A DNA stretch of 64,000 nt from Gammaproteobacteria bacterium (GCA_015487785.1 WFPC01000004.1:1-64000); one strand, 5' to 3'. Counted from the first letter of the stretch, positions 12,090 through 20,465 are shown. Notes: generated by a model from the letters alone, not told the origin. Numbers and translations: made by a program.

Positions 12090-12848
12090 ATGACGGGCTG
12101 GGAACAGCAGGGCATCCTGTTCATCATCGCGGTGGTGGCCAATGCCTTCTCCGCCTTTGCCGGCGGGGGCGCCGGATTGATCCAATTGCCGGTGCTGATC
12201 TTCCTCGGCCTGCCCTTCGGCATCGCCCTGGCCACTCACAAGGTGGCCAGCGTGTTTCTGGGCCTGGGAGCCACCCTGCGCAATCTGCGCGAGGATGCCC
12301 TGGAACGCCGCTTCGCCCTGTTCATCCTGGCCACCGGCCTGCCGGGCGTGGTGCTGGGTGCCAACATCATACTCGGCATTCCCGACCGCGTCGCCGAAAT
12401 TGCCTTGGGGCTACTCACCCTGGGGCTGGGTGTCTACTCCTGGCTCAAACCCCGTCTGGGTCAGCACCTGCGGCCCACTCATCGCGATCGTCGAGGTCTT
12501 CTGATCGGCGGTGGCGTGTTGTTTGCCATTGGCGCGCTCAACGGCTCGCTCACCTCGGGCACCGGGCTGTTCGTCACCCTGTGGCTGATTCGCTGGTTCG
12601 GACTGGACTACAAGACTGCCGTCATCTACACCCTGATCCTGGTGGGGCTGTTCTGGAATGGCACCGGGGCCGTGACCCTGGGGCTGCTGGGCGACATTGC
12701 CTGGAGCTGGTTGCCCGCCCTGATTCTGGGTTCGCTGCTGGGCGGCTATCTAGGGGCACACCTGGCCATCGCCAAGGGCAATCGCTGGATCAAGCGGGTC
12801 TATGAACTGATCACCCTGGCCATCGGGTTCAAGCTGATCGTGGGCTGA
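12090..12848 (+). CDS. TSUP family (TauE/SafE) membrane permease
   Basis: 252 residues, about eight transmembrane helices in two repeats, each with the family hallmark of Gly/Pro-rich hydrophobic segments ([20 protein letters not shown] near the N-terminus, [19 protein letters not shown] in the second half). TSUP proteins export or import small organosulfur or organic anions, such as sulfite, sulfoacetate or taurine-derived anions, and often act in sulfur metabolism. With a sox gene in this window a sulfur anion is a reasonable guess, but the substrate cannot be read from sequence. The 3' end overlaps pyrE by 20 bases, convergently. Confidence 0.85.
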   Translation: MTGWEQQGILFIIAVVANAFSAFAGGGAGLIQLPVLIFLGLPFGIALATHKVASVFLGLGATLRNLREDALERRFALFILATGLPGVVLGANIILGIPDRVAEIALGLLTLGLGVYSWLKPRLGQHLRPTHRDRRGLLIGGGVLFAIGALNGSLTSGTGLFVTLWLIRWFGLDYKTAVIYTLILVGLFWNGTGAVTLGLLGDIAWSWLPALILGSLLGGYLGAHLAIAKGNRWIKRVYELITLAIGFKLIVG

Positions 12849-13485
12849 CCCCGTAGCGCCGGCGGTAGGCGGCCACGGCCTCGCGGTGGCGCGCCAGCCC
12901 GGGTTTGTCGGCGAGATAGCTCAGCAGGTCGTCCAGGGCGACGATACTCACCACCTTCAGACCGAAGTCGCGCTCTACCTCCTGGATGGCCGAGAGCTCG
13001 CCCCGGCCCCGTTCCTGGCGGTCCAGGGCGATCAGTACCCCGGCGGGGTGGGCGCCGGCGGCCTGGATCAGGGCCACCGATTCGCGCACCGAGGTGCCGG
13101 CGGAAATCACGTCGTCCACGATCAGCACTCCTCCGCGCAGCTCGCTGCCCACGATAACGCCGCCTTCGCCATGATCCTTGGCTTCCTTGCGATTGAAGGC
13201 GTAGGGCAGGTCGAGGCCGTGTTGCTCGGCCAGGGCGATGGCCAGGGAAGAAACCAGCGGGATGCCCTTGTAGGCCGGACCGAACAGGGTCTCGGCCTGC
13301 AGCCCGGCATCCATCAGTGCCGCGGCATAGAAGCGGCCCAGCCGGGCCAGGCCGTGGCCGGTGTTGAACAGCCCGCTGTTGAAAAAATACGGACTCACCC
13401 GGCCCGACTTGAGAGTGAATTGGCCGAAGCGCAATACCCCGGTGGCAATGGCAAAATCGAGGAATTCCCGTTGATAGTCGCGCAT
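12829..13485 (-). CDS. pyrE: Orotate phosphoribosyltransferase
   Basis: 218 residues. It transfers phosphoribose from PRPP to orotate, giving OMP in pyrimidine synthesis. The PRPP loop signature is [16 protein letters not shown]; the catalytic flexible loop is [13 protein letters not shown]; the N-terminal [12 protein letters not shown] binds orotate. The frame is open to 13518, but the conserved start [13 protein letters not shown] begins at 13485. A candidate promoter lies upstream (ATTGTA/GGCAAA on the plus strand at 13517-13545). The gene converges on the TSUP gene and diverges from the exonuclease III gene. Confidence 0.96.
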   Translation of the reverse strand: MRDYQREFLDFAIATGVLRFGQFTLKSGRVSPYFFNSGLFNTGHGLARLGRFYAAALMDAGLQAETLFGPAYKGIPLVSSLAIALAEQHGLDLPYAFNRKEAKDHGEGGVIVGSELRGGVLIVDDVISAGTSVRESVALIQAAGAHPAGVLIALDRQERGRGELSAIQEVERDFGLKVVSIVALDDLLSYLADKPGLARHREAVAAYRRRYGVSPRSA

Positions 13486-13516
13486 GAGTGATGCTCCCGC
13501 CTGCTGAAGAAGGCGC

Positions 13517-13545
13517 ATTGTACCGGTTATACAGTAAGGGGCAAA
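13517..13545 (-). promoter_or_regulatory. Candidate sigma70 promoter for pyrE
   Basis: On the minus strand TTTGCC (-35, plus-strand 13540-13545) and TACAAT (-10, 13517-13522) are separated by 17 bases. The -10 box matches 5 of 6 consensus bases; the -35 is weak. The leader to the pyrE start at 13485 would be about 25 bases, too short for classical pyrE attenuation, which fits the absence of a leader hairpin with a T-tract. Confidence 0.35.
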
Positions 13546-13551
13546 CTCCGG

Positions 13552-13557
13552 TATGAT
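13552..13557 (+). promoter_or_regulatory. Candidate -10 box (TATGAT) for the exonuclease III gene
   Basis: TATGAT, 5 of 6 to consensus, lies 29 bases before the ATG at 13587, in the short pyrE-exonuclease divergent gap. No good -35 stands at 17 bases; TTATAC lies 19 bases upstream. Weak evidence. Confidence 0.3.
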
Positions 13558-13586
13558 GGAGCCTTTTTCCTGTTTGGGACCGATCC

Positions 13587-14381
13587 ATGCGCATTATCAC
13601 CGTGAACGTCAATGGCATCCGCTCCGCCGCCCGCAAGGGTTTTTTCGATTGGCTGGAAACACAGCAGGCCGACGTGGTCTGCCTGCAGGAAACCAAGGCC
13701 CAGGAACATCAACTGGACAAGGAACTGCATTTTCCCGCCGGCTATCACAGTTATTTCTTCGATGCCCAGAAGAAGGGCTACAGTGGCGTGGCCATTTTCA
13801 GCCGCCACAGGCCCGACCGGGTGATTCGCGGCCTGGGCGAGGGTTTCGAGGACATGGACGCCGAGGGACGGGCCATTCAGGCCGATTTCGGCAAACTCAG
13901 CGTGGTTTCGCTCTACCTGCCCTCGGGCTCGTCCAGCGAGCAGCGTCAGCAGGTCAAGTTCAGCTTCATGGCGCGTTACACCGAACGGCTCAAGGCCATG
14001 CGGCGCCAGCGGCGTGAATACATCATTTGTGGCGACTGGAATATCGTACACAAGGAGATCGATATCAAGAATTGGAAGAGCAACCAGAAGAATTCCGGTT
14101 GCCTGCCCGAGGAACGGGCCTGGCTGGACCAGGTGTTCGGCCCGCTGGGTTACGTGGACGCCTTCCGGGTGGTCAACCAGGAGCCGGGGCAGTATACCTG
14201 GTGGTCAAACCGGGGCCAGGCCTGGGCCAAGAATGTGGGTTGGCGTATCGACTACCAGGTGATCACCCCGGGGCTGGCGGACAAGGTGAAGGCGGTGTCC
14301 ATCTACAAGGCGCAGCGGTTCTCCGATCACGCGCCCCTGATCATCGATTACGACGTGGCGCTGGAGGATTTCTCTGCTTAG
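13587..14381 (+). CDS. Exodeoxyribonuclease III family AP endonuclease
   Basis: 264 residues of the EEP (exonuclease-endonuclease-phosphatase) superfamily, ExoIII/XthA branch, acting on apurinic sites and 3' ends in double-stranded DNA. Motifs seen: [19 protein letters not shown] with the metal-binding Glu, [22 protein letters not shown] with the catalytic Asp-x-Asn, [12 protein letters not shown], and the terminal [10 protein letters not shown] with the catalytic Asp-His pair. Pseudomonas Crc belongs to the same family and neighbours pyrE, but Crc has lost catalytic residues; here they are intact, so a nuclease is more likely. Confidence 0.92.
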   Translation: MRIITVNVNGIRSAARKGFFDWLETQQADVVCLQETKAQEHQLDKELHFPAGYHSYFFDAQKKGYSGVAIFSRHRPDRVIRGLGEGFEDMDAEGRAIQADFGKLSVVSLYLPSGSSSEQRQQVKFSFMARYTERLKAMRRQRREYIICGDWNIVHKEIDIKNWKSNQKNSGCLPEERAWLDQVFGPLGYVDAFRVVNQEPGQYTWWSNRGQAWAKNVGWRIDYQVITPGLADKVKAVSIYKAQRFSDHAPLIIDYDVALEDFSA

Positions 14382-14402
14382 ACCACGGGCGGACACCCGG
14401 AA

Positions 14403-15092
14403 TTATGTATCCTTGCGCCGGCGCTGCTGCAGGCCGAGTACCGAGAGCCCCAAGGCCAGCAGGGGCAGGCTGGCCGGCAGGGGCAAGCTGCCGCCGGGTG
14501 GCGAGCCGCTGCCACCACCTGCAGCACGCACCAGAAACGAGCCCGTATAGGGGTCGGTGGCGCCGTGCAGGGTTATGCTTATGGTTTCATAGAGTTGGAG
14601 ATAATCCTGGTTGAGCCCCGGGTTGCTCAGGGGGCGGTCCAGAAAGCTGCTGATGATGATATTGCCGGGATAAGTGGCGGGATCCAGGGAAATCCCTTGG
14701 GAATAATAATCGTCAAAGGGCGTGGTTGGCGTATAGAGCTGACCGAACAGGGGGAGTACATCACTGAGAACCACGCCGTTGAAGCTGCTGCGCCAGCCAT
14801 CGAAAGGTATGCCCGAGATGTGCAGGATGTCGTTGAGTACATCGTTGACTTGCTGGGTGGTGGCGTATTCCCAGCCATAGAGCGGGTCGGTAGGGTCGCT
14901 GATCCGGGCGTTGACGTCATTGAAGGATAGGCCAGCGGTTTCCGTCAGACGCAGCCACTGGAGTCCGGTGGCGTTGTCGGTGAAATAATTGAGGCTGGGG
15001 TCATTGTCGATGGTGGTAGCGGTAGCGGGCAGCGTGCCCACGCCCAGTGTCAGTACGAGGGTGTAAAGAGCGCGTTTGAATACTGCTTTCAT
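14403..15092 (-). CDS. Exported protein with VPLPA-CTERM-like (PEP-CTERM class) sorting signal
   Basis: 229 residues. A signal peptide (ALYTLVLTLGVGTLPATA) is followed by a domain with the pattern YFTDNATGLQWLRL, seen in many exported exosortase-target proteins. The C-terminus is a Gly/Ser/Pro linker, then SLPLPASLPLLALG, a hydrophobic helix, and QQRRRKDT: the tripartite VPLPA-CTERM variant recognised by exosortases. No exosortase gene lies in the window. The start at 15092 is chosen because the signal peptide begins there; the frame is open further upstream. The biochemical role is unknown; such proteins are often tied to extracellular matrix. Confidence 0.82.
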   Translation of the reverse strand: MKAVFKRALYTLVLTLGVGTLPATATTIDNDPSLNYFTDNATGLQWLRLTETAGLSFNDVNARISDPTDPLYGWEYATTQQVNDVLNDILHISGIPFDGWRSSFNGVVLSDVLPLFGQLYTPTTPFDDYYSQGISLDPATYPGNIIISSFLDRPLSNPGLNQDYLQLYETISITLHGATDPYTGSFLVRAAGGGSGSPPGGSLPLPASLPLLALGLSVLGLQQRRRKDT

Positions 15093-15130
15093 GGCTGACA
15101 CCTGTTTGTGGTTCGATTTTTCTGGTAACG

Positions 15131-15167
15131 GGTAGGTTGTTGTGAAAACGGCTTTCAACAACCTGCC
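15131..15167. repeat. Long inverted repeat (hairpin) upstream of the VPLPA-CTERM gene
   Basis: GGTAGGTTGTTG at 15131-15142 pairs with CAACAACCTGCC at 15156-15167 (one G-T wobble), with further inner pairing AAA/TTT. There is no T-tract on either side in either direction, so it is not a standard intrinsic terminator. It stands between two minus-strand genes, 39 bases before the start of the downstream one, so it could be an mRNA leader hairpin, a factor-binding site, or a 3'-end stabiliser of the upstream transcript. Confidence 0.55.
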
Positions 15168-15227
15168 ATATAGTCTATGCGCCCATTATTACCACAAACT
15201 TAAAGAGAAAAATAGCCCGGTATATTT

Positions 15228-16337
15228 TCAGTGGCTGGCCAGGGCGTTGATGGTCAGTGAGTAGGGGCCCAGGCCGGTGACGAAGGGTGAGCCTTCCAGT
15301 TCCGTCAGCGCGCCGTTTTCGGGGTTCATGGCAAAGGCGGTGATGGTGCTGCTGCCGTTGTTGGCCACGTACACGAAGTGATCGGTGGCGTCCACCACCA
15401 CGGCATAGGGGAACCATTCCACTGCATAGGGAGAGCCCTCGATCTCGCTCAACCGGCCGCTGTCGGGGTCGATACGGAAGGCAGTGACATCATGGGTGAT
15501 CCAGTTGGCCACATAGACGAAGCGGCCCCGGGGGTCCACGGTGACCGAGTAGGGCTTGCCGCCGGCCAGATAGGGTGAGCCGGGCAGCTCGCTCAGGCGG
15601 GCGCTGGTAGCGTCCACGCGAAAGGCCGAGACCGTGGTGGAGCCATAATTGCTCACATAGGCGAAGCGGTCGTCGGGGCTCAGCGCGATATAGATGGGGT
15701 TGTCGTCGGTTTTTGCGCGGCCTGCCGGTTGGATCTCACCACTGTGCGGGTCGAACAGGTAGGCATCGATGCTGGCCTCGTTGAAGTTGGCCACGAATAC
15801 CTGCCTGCCATCGTGGGATACGGTCACCGAAATGGGATGTTCACCGGTGTCGGCCTGGAAGCCGGTGGCCTGGAGGCTGCCATCGGGCCGGATGCGGAAG
15901 CTGCGCAGCAGGTTGTTGTCTTCAAAGGTGACCAGGGCGAAACGACCGTCGGGCGTGACAGCGATGGCATCGGGGTAGTCACCCACGATGTAGGGTGAGT
16001 CCGGCAAGGGGGTGAGGCTGCCGTCGTCCGGGTTGACCCGGAAACCGGACACGCTGCGAGATCCTTGGTTGGTGACATAGACGAAACGTCCGTCTTTGGT
16101 CACCGTGACCGACACCGGGTAGTCCCCGGTCTTGAAGGGTGAACCGGGCACCGCCTGCAGGGTGCCGGTGACGGGATCCAGCCGGAATACGGAAAGATCG
16201 TGACTGATCTGGTTGGCGGAATAGATGAATTCGCTGTTCAGGCGCGCGCTGCTCTGGGGCGGCTGGGCGGCCTGGGCGCAGAGCGCAACGAGAGTGGTCA
16301 ACACAAAGGCGCAACGGCGTACTATGCTTGGCATCAT
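15228..16337 (-). CDS. Exported YVTN/lactonase-like beta-propeller protein
   Basis: 369 residues. Signal peptide RRCAFVLTTLVALCAQA, then seven similar blades of about 45 residues, each with patterns such as DGRFVYVTNQGS-SVSxFRV, PDGRFALVTFEDN, DRFAYVSNYGSTTVSAFRV and DHFVYVANNGSSTITAF. This is the YncE/cytochrome d1-like seven-bladed fold, also annotated as 6-phosphogluconolactonase-like. I see no heme or catalytic residues that would argue for an enzyme; it is probably a periplasmic binding protein of unknown ligand. GAGG lies 5 bases before the start. A 7+7 base inverted repeat lies 46 bases upstream and may be an operator. Confidence 0.85.
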   Translation of the reverse strand: MMPSIVRRCAFVLTTLVALCAQAAQPPQSSARLNSEFIYSANQISHDLSVFRLDPVTGTLQAVPGSPFKTGDYPVSVTVTKDGRFVYVTNQGSRSVSGFRVNPDDGSLTPLPDSPYIVGDYPDAIAVTPDGRFALVTFEDNNLLRSFRIRPDGSLQATGFQADTGEHPISVTVSHDGRQVFVANFNEASIDAYLFDPHSGEIQPAGRAKTDDNPIYIALSPDDRFAYVSNYGSTTVSAFRVDATSARLSELPGSPYLAGGKPYSVTVDPRGRFVYVANWITHDVTAFRIDPDSGRLSEIEGSPYAVEWFPYAVVVDATDHFVYVANNGSSTITAFAMNPENGALTELEGSPFVTGLGPYSLTINALASH

Positions 16338-16382
16338 GAAAGCCTCTCCCTAGCGATTGTCGTTTGCTACACAACTCACCAT

Positions 16383-16403
16383 AGTTGACCCGTGTTGTCA
16401 ACT
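16383..16403. promoter_or_regulatory. Inverted repeat AGTTGAC-N7-GTCAACT, possible operator
   Basis: A perfect 7-base inverted repeat with a 7-base spacer, 46 to 66 bases upstream of the minus-strand beta-propeller gene. On that strand it includes TTGACA, a consensus -35 hexamer, so a regulator bound here would cover the promoter. No matching -10 at 17 bases is clear (TGAGTT stands there), so the promoter reading is weak, the palindrome itself firm. Confidence 0.4.
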
Positions 16404-16515
16404 TGTCCGGGGCTGGTGCCGGCCAGAGACAGGGGTGGAAAGAGGCGGTCCCCCATTGTTGGCTTGTCGGCGCAGGCAGCTCTCGCTCGCTACGATGGCC
16501 AAAACCCGGTGGTTT

Positions 16516-17283
16516 CTAGATGGCGAAAGCCTTTTTCTTGCCCGTGGCGCTGTACCAAGTGCTGTCGGGGTGTTTCTTCTCCCGCTTGGCTATGGCCTTG
16601 TTGATCTTCGTCTCCAGTTTGGTGATGGCGGCGCTGTCGTAGTCGCCGATGTAGTTGAGTACCGGTTTTTCTATCAACACCAGTATGGCGCGCGCCTTGG
16701 AATCCGAGGCCATGTCCAGCAGCTTGCGAATGAGCTTTTCATCCTGCATGGCGTGGATGTCCTGGTCGCGCAGGGTGCCGCCCTTGTTGACATATTTGCG
16801 CTTGGTCTTGATCAGGCGTTTGAGGGTGTCCAGGGCCAGCTTGCGGGTTTTCTTGTCCTCGCTGTCCAGAAAGGGCAGTAGCCTGGGGGTTTCTTGCAGG
16901 CTGCTGATGTTCTTGAAAGCCTGCTTGAGCAGCTTGCGGGCGGCCTTGACCACCTCGGGCTTGTCGTCCTGGCTGATGAAATAGTGGATGTCGTCCAGGT
17001 CTCTGGCGGTGACCGAGTCTTCCAGTAAATCCAGGTAGTCCTTGTATTTGCGTTTATCGGTCTTGGTGTCGTTGTAGGCGTATTTTTGCAGGTGACTGAA
17101 GCTGAGCAGCATCAGGCCAAAGCGGTTCTGCTTGTCTTTCTTGTGTTCCTTGGCCAGCTCTATCACCTTTTCGTATTCATCGCTTTCGAAGTGTTTTTTG
17201 GCCTTGTCTTGCCAGCTCTGGGCGAAGGCGACAGAACTGCACAGCAGTAATACCAGCGCAAGATGGACGAGAATCCGTGACAT
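16516..17283 (-). CDS. Exported lysine-rich alpha-helical protein of unknown function
   Basis: 255 residues. A clean signal peptide (VHLALVLLLCSSVAFA) is followed by a strongly helical, Lys/Asp-rich mature part with repeat-like helices reminiscent of HEAT/TPR solenoids (WQDKAKKHFESDEYEKVIELA at the start resembles a TPR helix pair). I recognise no family. The C-terminus is basic (REKKHPDSTW...GKKKAFAI). No enzymatic motif. The gene stands alone between a minus-strand propeller gene and a plus-strand barrel-like gene; its base composition is lower in GC than the housekeeping genes around it. Confidence 0.75.
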   Translation of the reverse strand: MSRILVHLALVLLLCSSVAFAQSWQDKAKKHFESDEYEKVIELAKEHKKDKQNRFGLMLLSFSHLQKYAYNDTKTDKRKYKDYLDLLEDSVTARDLDDIHYFISQDDKPEVVKAARKLLKQAFKNISSLQETPRLLPFLDSEDKKTRKLALDTLKRLIKTKRKYVNKGGTLRDQDIHAMQDEKLIRKLLDMASDSKARAILVLIEKPVLNYIGDYDSAAITKLETKINKAIAKREKKHPDSTWYSATGKKKAFAI

Positions 17284-17475
17284 TGGGCATCTCCCTGGGG
17301 TGTGTTGTGATTGTTGGGTCGATTATAGACTTTTATGGATTGCCATGTCAGGGGCTGCTTGGCAAGCTTGCGCTGGATATGTGGTTCAGTTAGATTAGAG
17401 TGGAAGATGAGAAATGCGGCTTTTTAGCTTCAGCAGCTCGAGAAACACGGCTCGATTGCCCGAGAGGGCAAGCAT

Positions 17476-17507
17476 AAGTCATACAAGTCATAAATATAGA
17501 ATATAGA
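17476..17507 (+). repeat. Short direct repeats upstream of the small barrel-like gene
   Basis: AAGTCATA occurs at 17476-17483 and again at 17485-17492 (9-base period), followed by ATATAGA twice in tandem at 17494-17507. The stretch is AT-rich in a GC-rich genome and is placed 33 to 64 bases before the start codon, where a promoter and regulator site would be expected. Confidence 0.5.
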
Positions 17508-17526
17508 TAGAAGCCTAGCAAATAAG

Positions 17527-17536
17527 AAGGAGGGGG
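17527..17536 (+). promoter_or_regulatory. Very strong ribosome binding site
   Basis: AAGGAGGGGG ends 3 bases before the ATG at 17540, with the AGGAG core 7 bases from the start. It is the most complete Shine-Dalgarno in this window and fixes the start of the downstream gene. Confidence 0.7.
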
Positions 17537-17539
17537 AAT

Positions 17540-18028
17540 ATGAAACGATTGCCAAGTTTGGTATTGGCTGCAAGCATGGGAGTTGCTCCCATGGTGATGG
17601 CAGAAGAGGGGGATGTTGGAGTAGGCTACCAGTTCACCTTTCCGGCCTCAGGTATTTCGGTGCGCTATGGGGTGTCCGATGAACTTGATGCGCAGGGCGT
17701 GATAGGTTTTTTCGGAGGGCTGAAAACTTACGCCGGGCGTGGGCTCTACCGATTTGATACTGGTGCTGATTTCCCAACTTATGCTTATGGTACTCTGGGC
17801 TTCTTTTCATATGATAGCTATGTGTGTTCCAGTTTGTTTTCTTGTGGCAACAAGACCCAGACCGTGTTGGGTTTTGGTGGAGGCGTTGGGCTGGAATATC
17901 AGTTCGAGGAAATCCCCGTGGTATGGAATCTTGAGCTGGGCTTTTATTCGATCAAATTCGACGAGTTGAACGAGAGTTTCACAGGGATAGGTTTTGGTGC
18001 CGGTGGAACCTATTATCTCGACCTCTGA
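17540..18028 (+). CDS. Small exported beta-barrel-like protein of unknown function
   Basis: 162 residues. Signal peptide ending PMVMA, then alternating aromatic/glycine beta strands (VGVGYQFTFPASGISVRYG, VLGFGGGVGLEYQF, GIGFGAGGTYYLDL) ending in an aromatic-rich strand with a C-terminal Leu, as in small 8-stranded outer-membrane barrels (OmpW/OmpA-like size). Two cysteines lie close together in YVCSSLFSCGN. Codon use is AT-richer than in neighbouring genes, which suggests recent acquisition or weak selection. Strong Shine-Dalgarno upstream. No family name can be supported. Confidence 0.75.
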   Translation: MKRLPSLVLAASMGVAPMVMAEEGDVGVGYQFTFPASGISVRYGVSDELDAQGVIGFFGGLKTYAGRGLYRFDTGADFPTYAYGTLGFFSYDSYVCSSLFSCGNKTQTVLGFGGGVGLEYQFEEIPVVWNLELGFYSIKFDELNESFTGIGFGAGGTYYLDL

Positions 18029-18060
18029 AATGATGTTCCGCTGATTTTCTCTTGCAGAGG

Positions 18061-18921
18061 TCAGCGGGACTTTCTGTTTTCTTTCTTGGCAGCCATAGTC
18101 AGTATCCGGTCCATGGCCGCGGTGCTCAGCACGCGCTTGAGGTGGCCGAACAGGTGGGTGGGCACGGTGACGTAGTAGCGCGGCCGGGGCCGCGGGCTTT
18201 CCAGGGCGTGAATGAGTTTTTTCAGCACCGCTTCCGGTGGTAGGGTGAAGGGGGCCGCCGGGCCGGGTTTCTGCAGTCGCTGTTCCATGGCCTGATAGCT
18301 TTCCCTGTGCGGACTGTTTTGGCTGTCGATGTGTTTGCGGTACATGGCGAAGGCATTGGCGCGAAAACGGCTTTCGATGGGCCCGGGCTCGATCAGCGAT
18401 ACATGGATGCCCGTGCCGCGCAATTCCAGGCGCAGGGTGTCGCTCAAGCCTTCCAGGGCGTACTTGGTGGCGTTGTAGGCGCCGCGATAGGGCAGGGCGA
18501 CGAAGCCCAGTACCGAGCTGTTCTGTACGATGCGGCCATGTCCCTGGCGTCGCATCACCGGGATGATGCGGCAGGTGAGTTCGTGCCAGCCGAACAGGTT
18601 GGTCTCGAAGCTGGCGCGCAGGACGTCCCGGCTCAAGTCTTCCACTGCTCCCGGTTGGCCATAGGCGCCGTTGTTGAACAGGGCATCGAGGTGTCCCCCG
18701 GTGCGCCGCAGCACCTCGTCCACAGCGGAGTGGATGGAATCGGAGTGATCCAGGTCCAGCGGCAGGCTTTCCAGTCCCAGTTGTTGCAGGCGTGCCACGT
18801 CTGCGGGTTTGCGCGCGGTGGCGAATACCCGGTAGCCCCGTTGTTGCAGCCCCCGGGCGCAGCACAGGCCGATGCCGCTGGAGCAGCCGGTGATCAGGAT
18901 GGTCCTGGAGGGCGTGTTCAT
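18061..18921 (-). CDS. Short-chain dehydrogenase/reductase
   Basis: 286 residues of the classical SDR family. The NAD(P)-binding motif is ITGCSSGIG (TGxxxGxG), the structural motif is NNGAYG, and the catalytic Ser, Tyr and Lys are in NSSVLGFVALPYRGAYNATKYALEG (Ser, then YxxxK). The PG motif after the active site reads IEPGPIES. The basic residues after the glycine loop (ATARKPAD) suggest NADP preference. Substrate unknown. Its start overlaps the DUF1614 gene stop by 4 bases, so it is the last gene of the five-gene minus-strand operon. Confidence 0.9.
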   Translation of the reverse strand: MNTPSRTILITGCSSGIGLCCARGLQQRGYRVFATARKPADVARLQQLGLESLPLDLDHSDSIHSAVDEVLRRTGGHLDALFNNGAYGQPGAVEDLSRDVLRASFETNLFGWHELTCRIIPVMRRQGHGRIVQNSSVLGFVALPYRGAYNATKYALEGLSDTLRLELRGTGIHVSLIEPGPIESRFRANAFAMYRKHIDSQNSPHRESYQAMEQRLQKPGPAAPFTLPPEAVLKKLIHALESPRPRPRYYVTVPTHLFGHLKRVLSTAAMDRILTMAAKKENRKSR

Positions 18922-19574
18922 GCGAGCAAGACTGCCACGATGCCGGTGATGAAAATGCCGTCGAAGGTGCCGGCACCGCCGATGGAGGCAATGGGAGTGC
19001 CCATGCGGCGAATGTCCTTGAGGCGCAGCAGGTCGGCCCCGACCAGTACGCCCACGGTGCCGCTGATGTAGGCCAGGGCGGGGCTGTTTTCCGGTGCCAG
19101 CCAGATGGCTACCAGGGCGGCGGCCAGGGGAGCCACGAACACCGGCATGCCGATGCCCAGTCCCGGCAGGGGGCGGCTGAAGGCGTAGCCGATGGCGGTG
19201 GTGACCAGGCAGGCCAGCGCCACGGTGTCCAGGGGAAGCTGGCTGAATTGGACGAGATAGATGGAGAACCCCAACGGCAACAGGCAGCCTCCCAGGTTGA
19301 CGGCGATCACCGTCTTGCCTTCGAAGGGCGGCAGGTTGCGGCCCAGCATGCCCTTGAGCCAGGGGGGGATGGGTTGGGGTTCGCTGGCCTCGGCGCGGAT
19401 GGTGAACAGGGGCAGGTTGATCAGGCTGCCCACGAAGGAGCTGATGAGTAGCAGCATGGCCGAGTGCTGCGACAGGCCGAGCTTGTCGAAGGCCAGCGAC
19501 AGGGCGCCCACCTGGATCACCGCCACCAGCAGCAGGCCGAAGAGGAAGAAGAAAATGAGCTGGCCGGGGTTCAT
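18918..19574 (-). CDS. DUF1614 family membrane protein
   Basis: 218 residues, about six to seven transmembrane helices. Conserved-looking elements are SSFVGSLINLPLFTI, VAVNLGGCLLPLGFSIYL, and the terminal GGAGTFDGIFITGIVAVLLA, which match the DUF1614 family found in bacteria and archaea. No function is established. The stop overlaps the SDR start by 4 bases, and the gene begins 1 base after the PRPP-synthetase-like stop, so translation is tightly coupled within this operon. Confidence 0.8.
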   Translation of the reverse strand: MNPGQLIFFFLFGLLLVAVIQVGALSLAFDKLGLSQHSAMLLLISSFVGSLINLPLFTIRAEASEPQPIPPWLKGMLGRNLPPFEGKTVIAVNLGGCLLPLGFSIYLVQFSQLPLDTVALACLVTTAIGYAFSRPLPGLGIGMPVFVAPLAAALVAIWLAPENSPALAYISGTVGVLVGADLLRLKDIRRMGTPIASIGGAGTFDGIFITGIVAVLLA

Positions 19575-19575
19575 C

Positions 19576-20463
19576 TCAGTCCAGGCTGCGCACGCCTTCG
19601 GCCAGCAGGGGCGCCAGGGTGATCACATTGCTGGGGTGGCTGACGCTGTCGCTGCTCCACAGAGTGTGGATGCCACCGGCCTGCAGGGTGCGGCTGGTGT
19701 TGGGGTTGACCACCGCGTGGGTCACCATGGCATAGACTTGCCGGGCGCCGGCCTGGCGGGCCTGGCGGGCGGCCTGGGCCAGGGTGTGGCCGGTGCTGGC
19801 CACGTCGTCCACCAGTACCACGATCTGGTCTTGCAGGTCGTGCCGGCCCAGTTCGATGGAGACGTGTTCGTCGCCATGGCGCAGCTTGCTGGCCACTTGG
19901 TGTTGAAAACCGCTCAGTTGTGCCACCTGGGCGACCCACTGTTCGGATTCGCTGTCGGGGCCCAGTAGTATGGCGTGCTGGAACTGCTGGCGCAGGAATT
20001 CGGCCATGGGTCTGGCGGCGGTGAGGCAGATGGCGCGTTCCCCCAGGGGCACCGCTTGTTGCAGGCGCTCGATGCGGTGCAGATGGGGGTCCACGGTGAC
20101 CAGGGCATCGAAGTGCTCTGCCAGCAGTTGCCCGATGATGCGTTGGCTTACCGCCTCGCCAGGGTGGTTTTCGGCGTCCTGACGCATGTAGCAGAGGTAG
20201 GGCGCCACAAGGGTGAGGCGGCGGGCGCCATAGCGGCGCGCCACTGCGCAGGCCAGCAGCAGTTCGATCAACTTGTCGTTGGGATGGTCCAGGCTGCGGC
20301 AGAAGATCACGTGGGGTGGCAGCTCGGTGGGCAGGCGCACCAAGCTTTCACCATCGGGGAAATGATGAATTTCCGCTTGCCGGTAGTCGATGCCCAGGGC
20401 CCGGGCCAGGTTCTGGGCCTGGGCTTGATAGTCGGGGAAACCGAGTAGCAGGCTGTCAGTCAT
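19576..20463 (-). CDS. Ribose-phosphate pyrophosphokinase-like protein (alternative form)
   Basis: 295 residues of the Prs/PRPP synthetase family but diverged from housekeeping Prs. The PRPP-binding loop VVLVDDVASTGHT is intact, as are the metal/ATP region VTVDPHLHR and the ATP-side FCRSLDHPNDKL; the flexible-loop Lys-x-Arg is present as SKLRHGDEHVSI, which resembles the archaeal class. It has an N-terminal LLGFPDYQ start. Housekeeping Prs would normally be elsewhere (next to ipk), so this looks like a second, specialised copy. It is 2 bases downstream of the phosphorylase gene, a pairing seen in other proteobacteria, with an unproven joint function. Confidence 0.85.
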   Translation of the reverse strand: MTDSLLLGFPDYQAQAQNLARALGIDYRQAEIHHFPDGESLVRLPTELPPHVIFCRSLDHPNDKLIELLLACAVARRYGARRLTLVAPYLCYMRQDAENHPGEAVSQRIIGQLLAEHFDALVTVDPHLHRIERLQQAVPLGERAICLTAARPMAEFLRQQFQHAILLGPDSESEQWVAQVAQLSGFQHQVASKLRHGDEHVSIELGRHDLQDQIVVLVDDVASTGHTLAQAARQARQAGARQVYAMVTHAVVNPNTSRTLQAGGIHTLWSSDSVSHPSNVITLAPLLAEGVRSLD

Positions 20464-20465
20464 AT

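Noticed and set aside
13587..14381. Crc (catabolite repression control) instead of an exonuclease III
   Set aside because: The gene is next to pyrE as crc is in Pseudomonas, but the catalytic Glu, Asp-x-Asn and Asp-His residues are all present, which Crc has partly lost.
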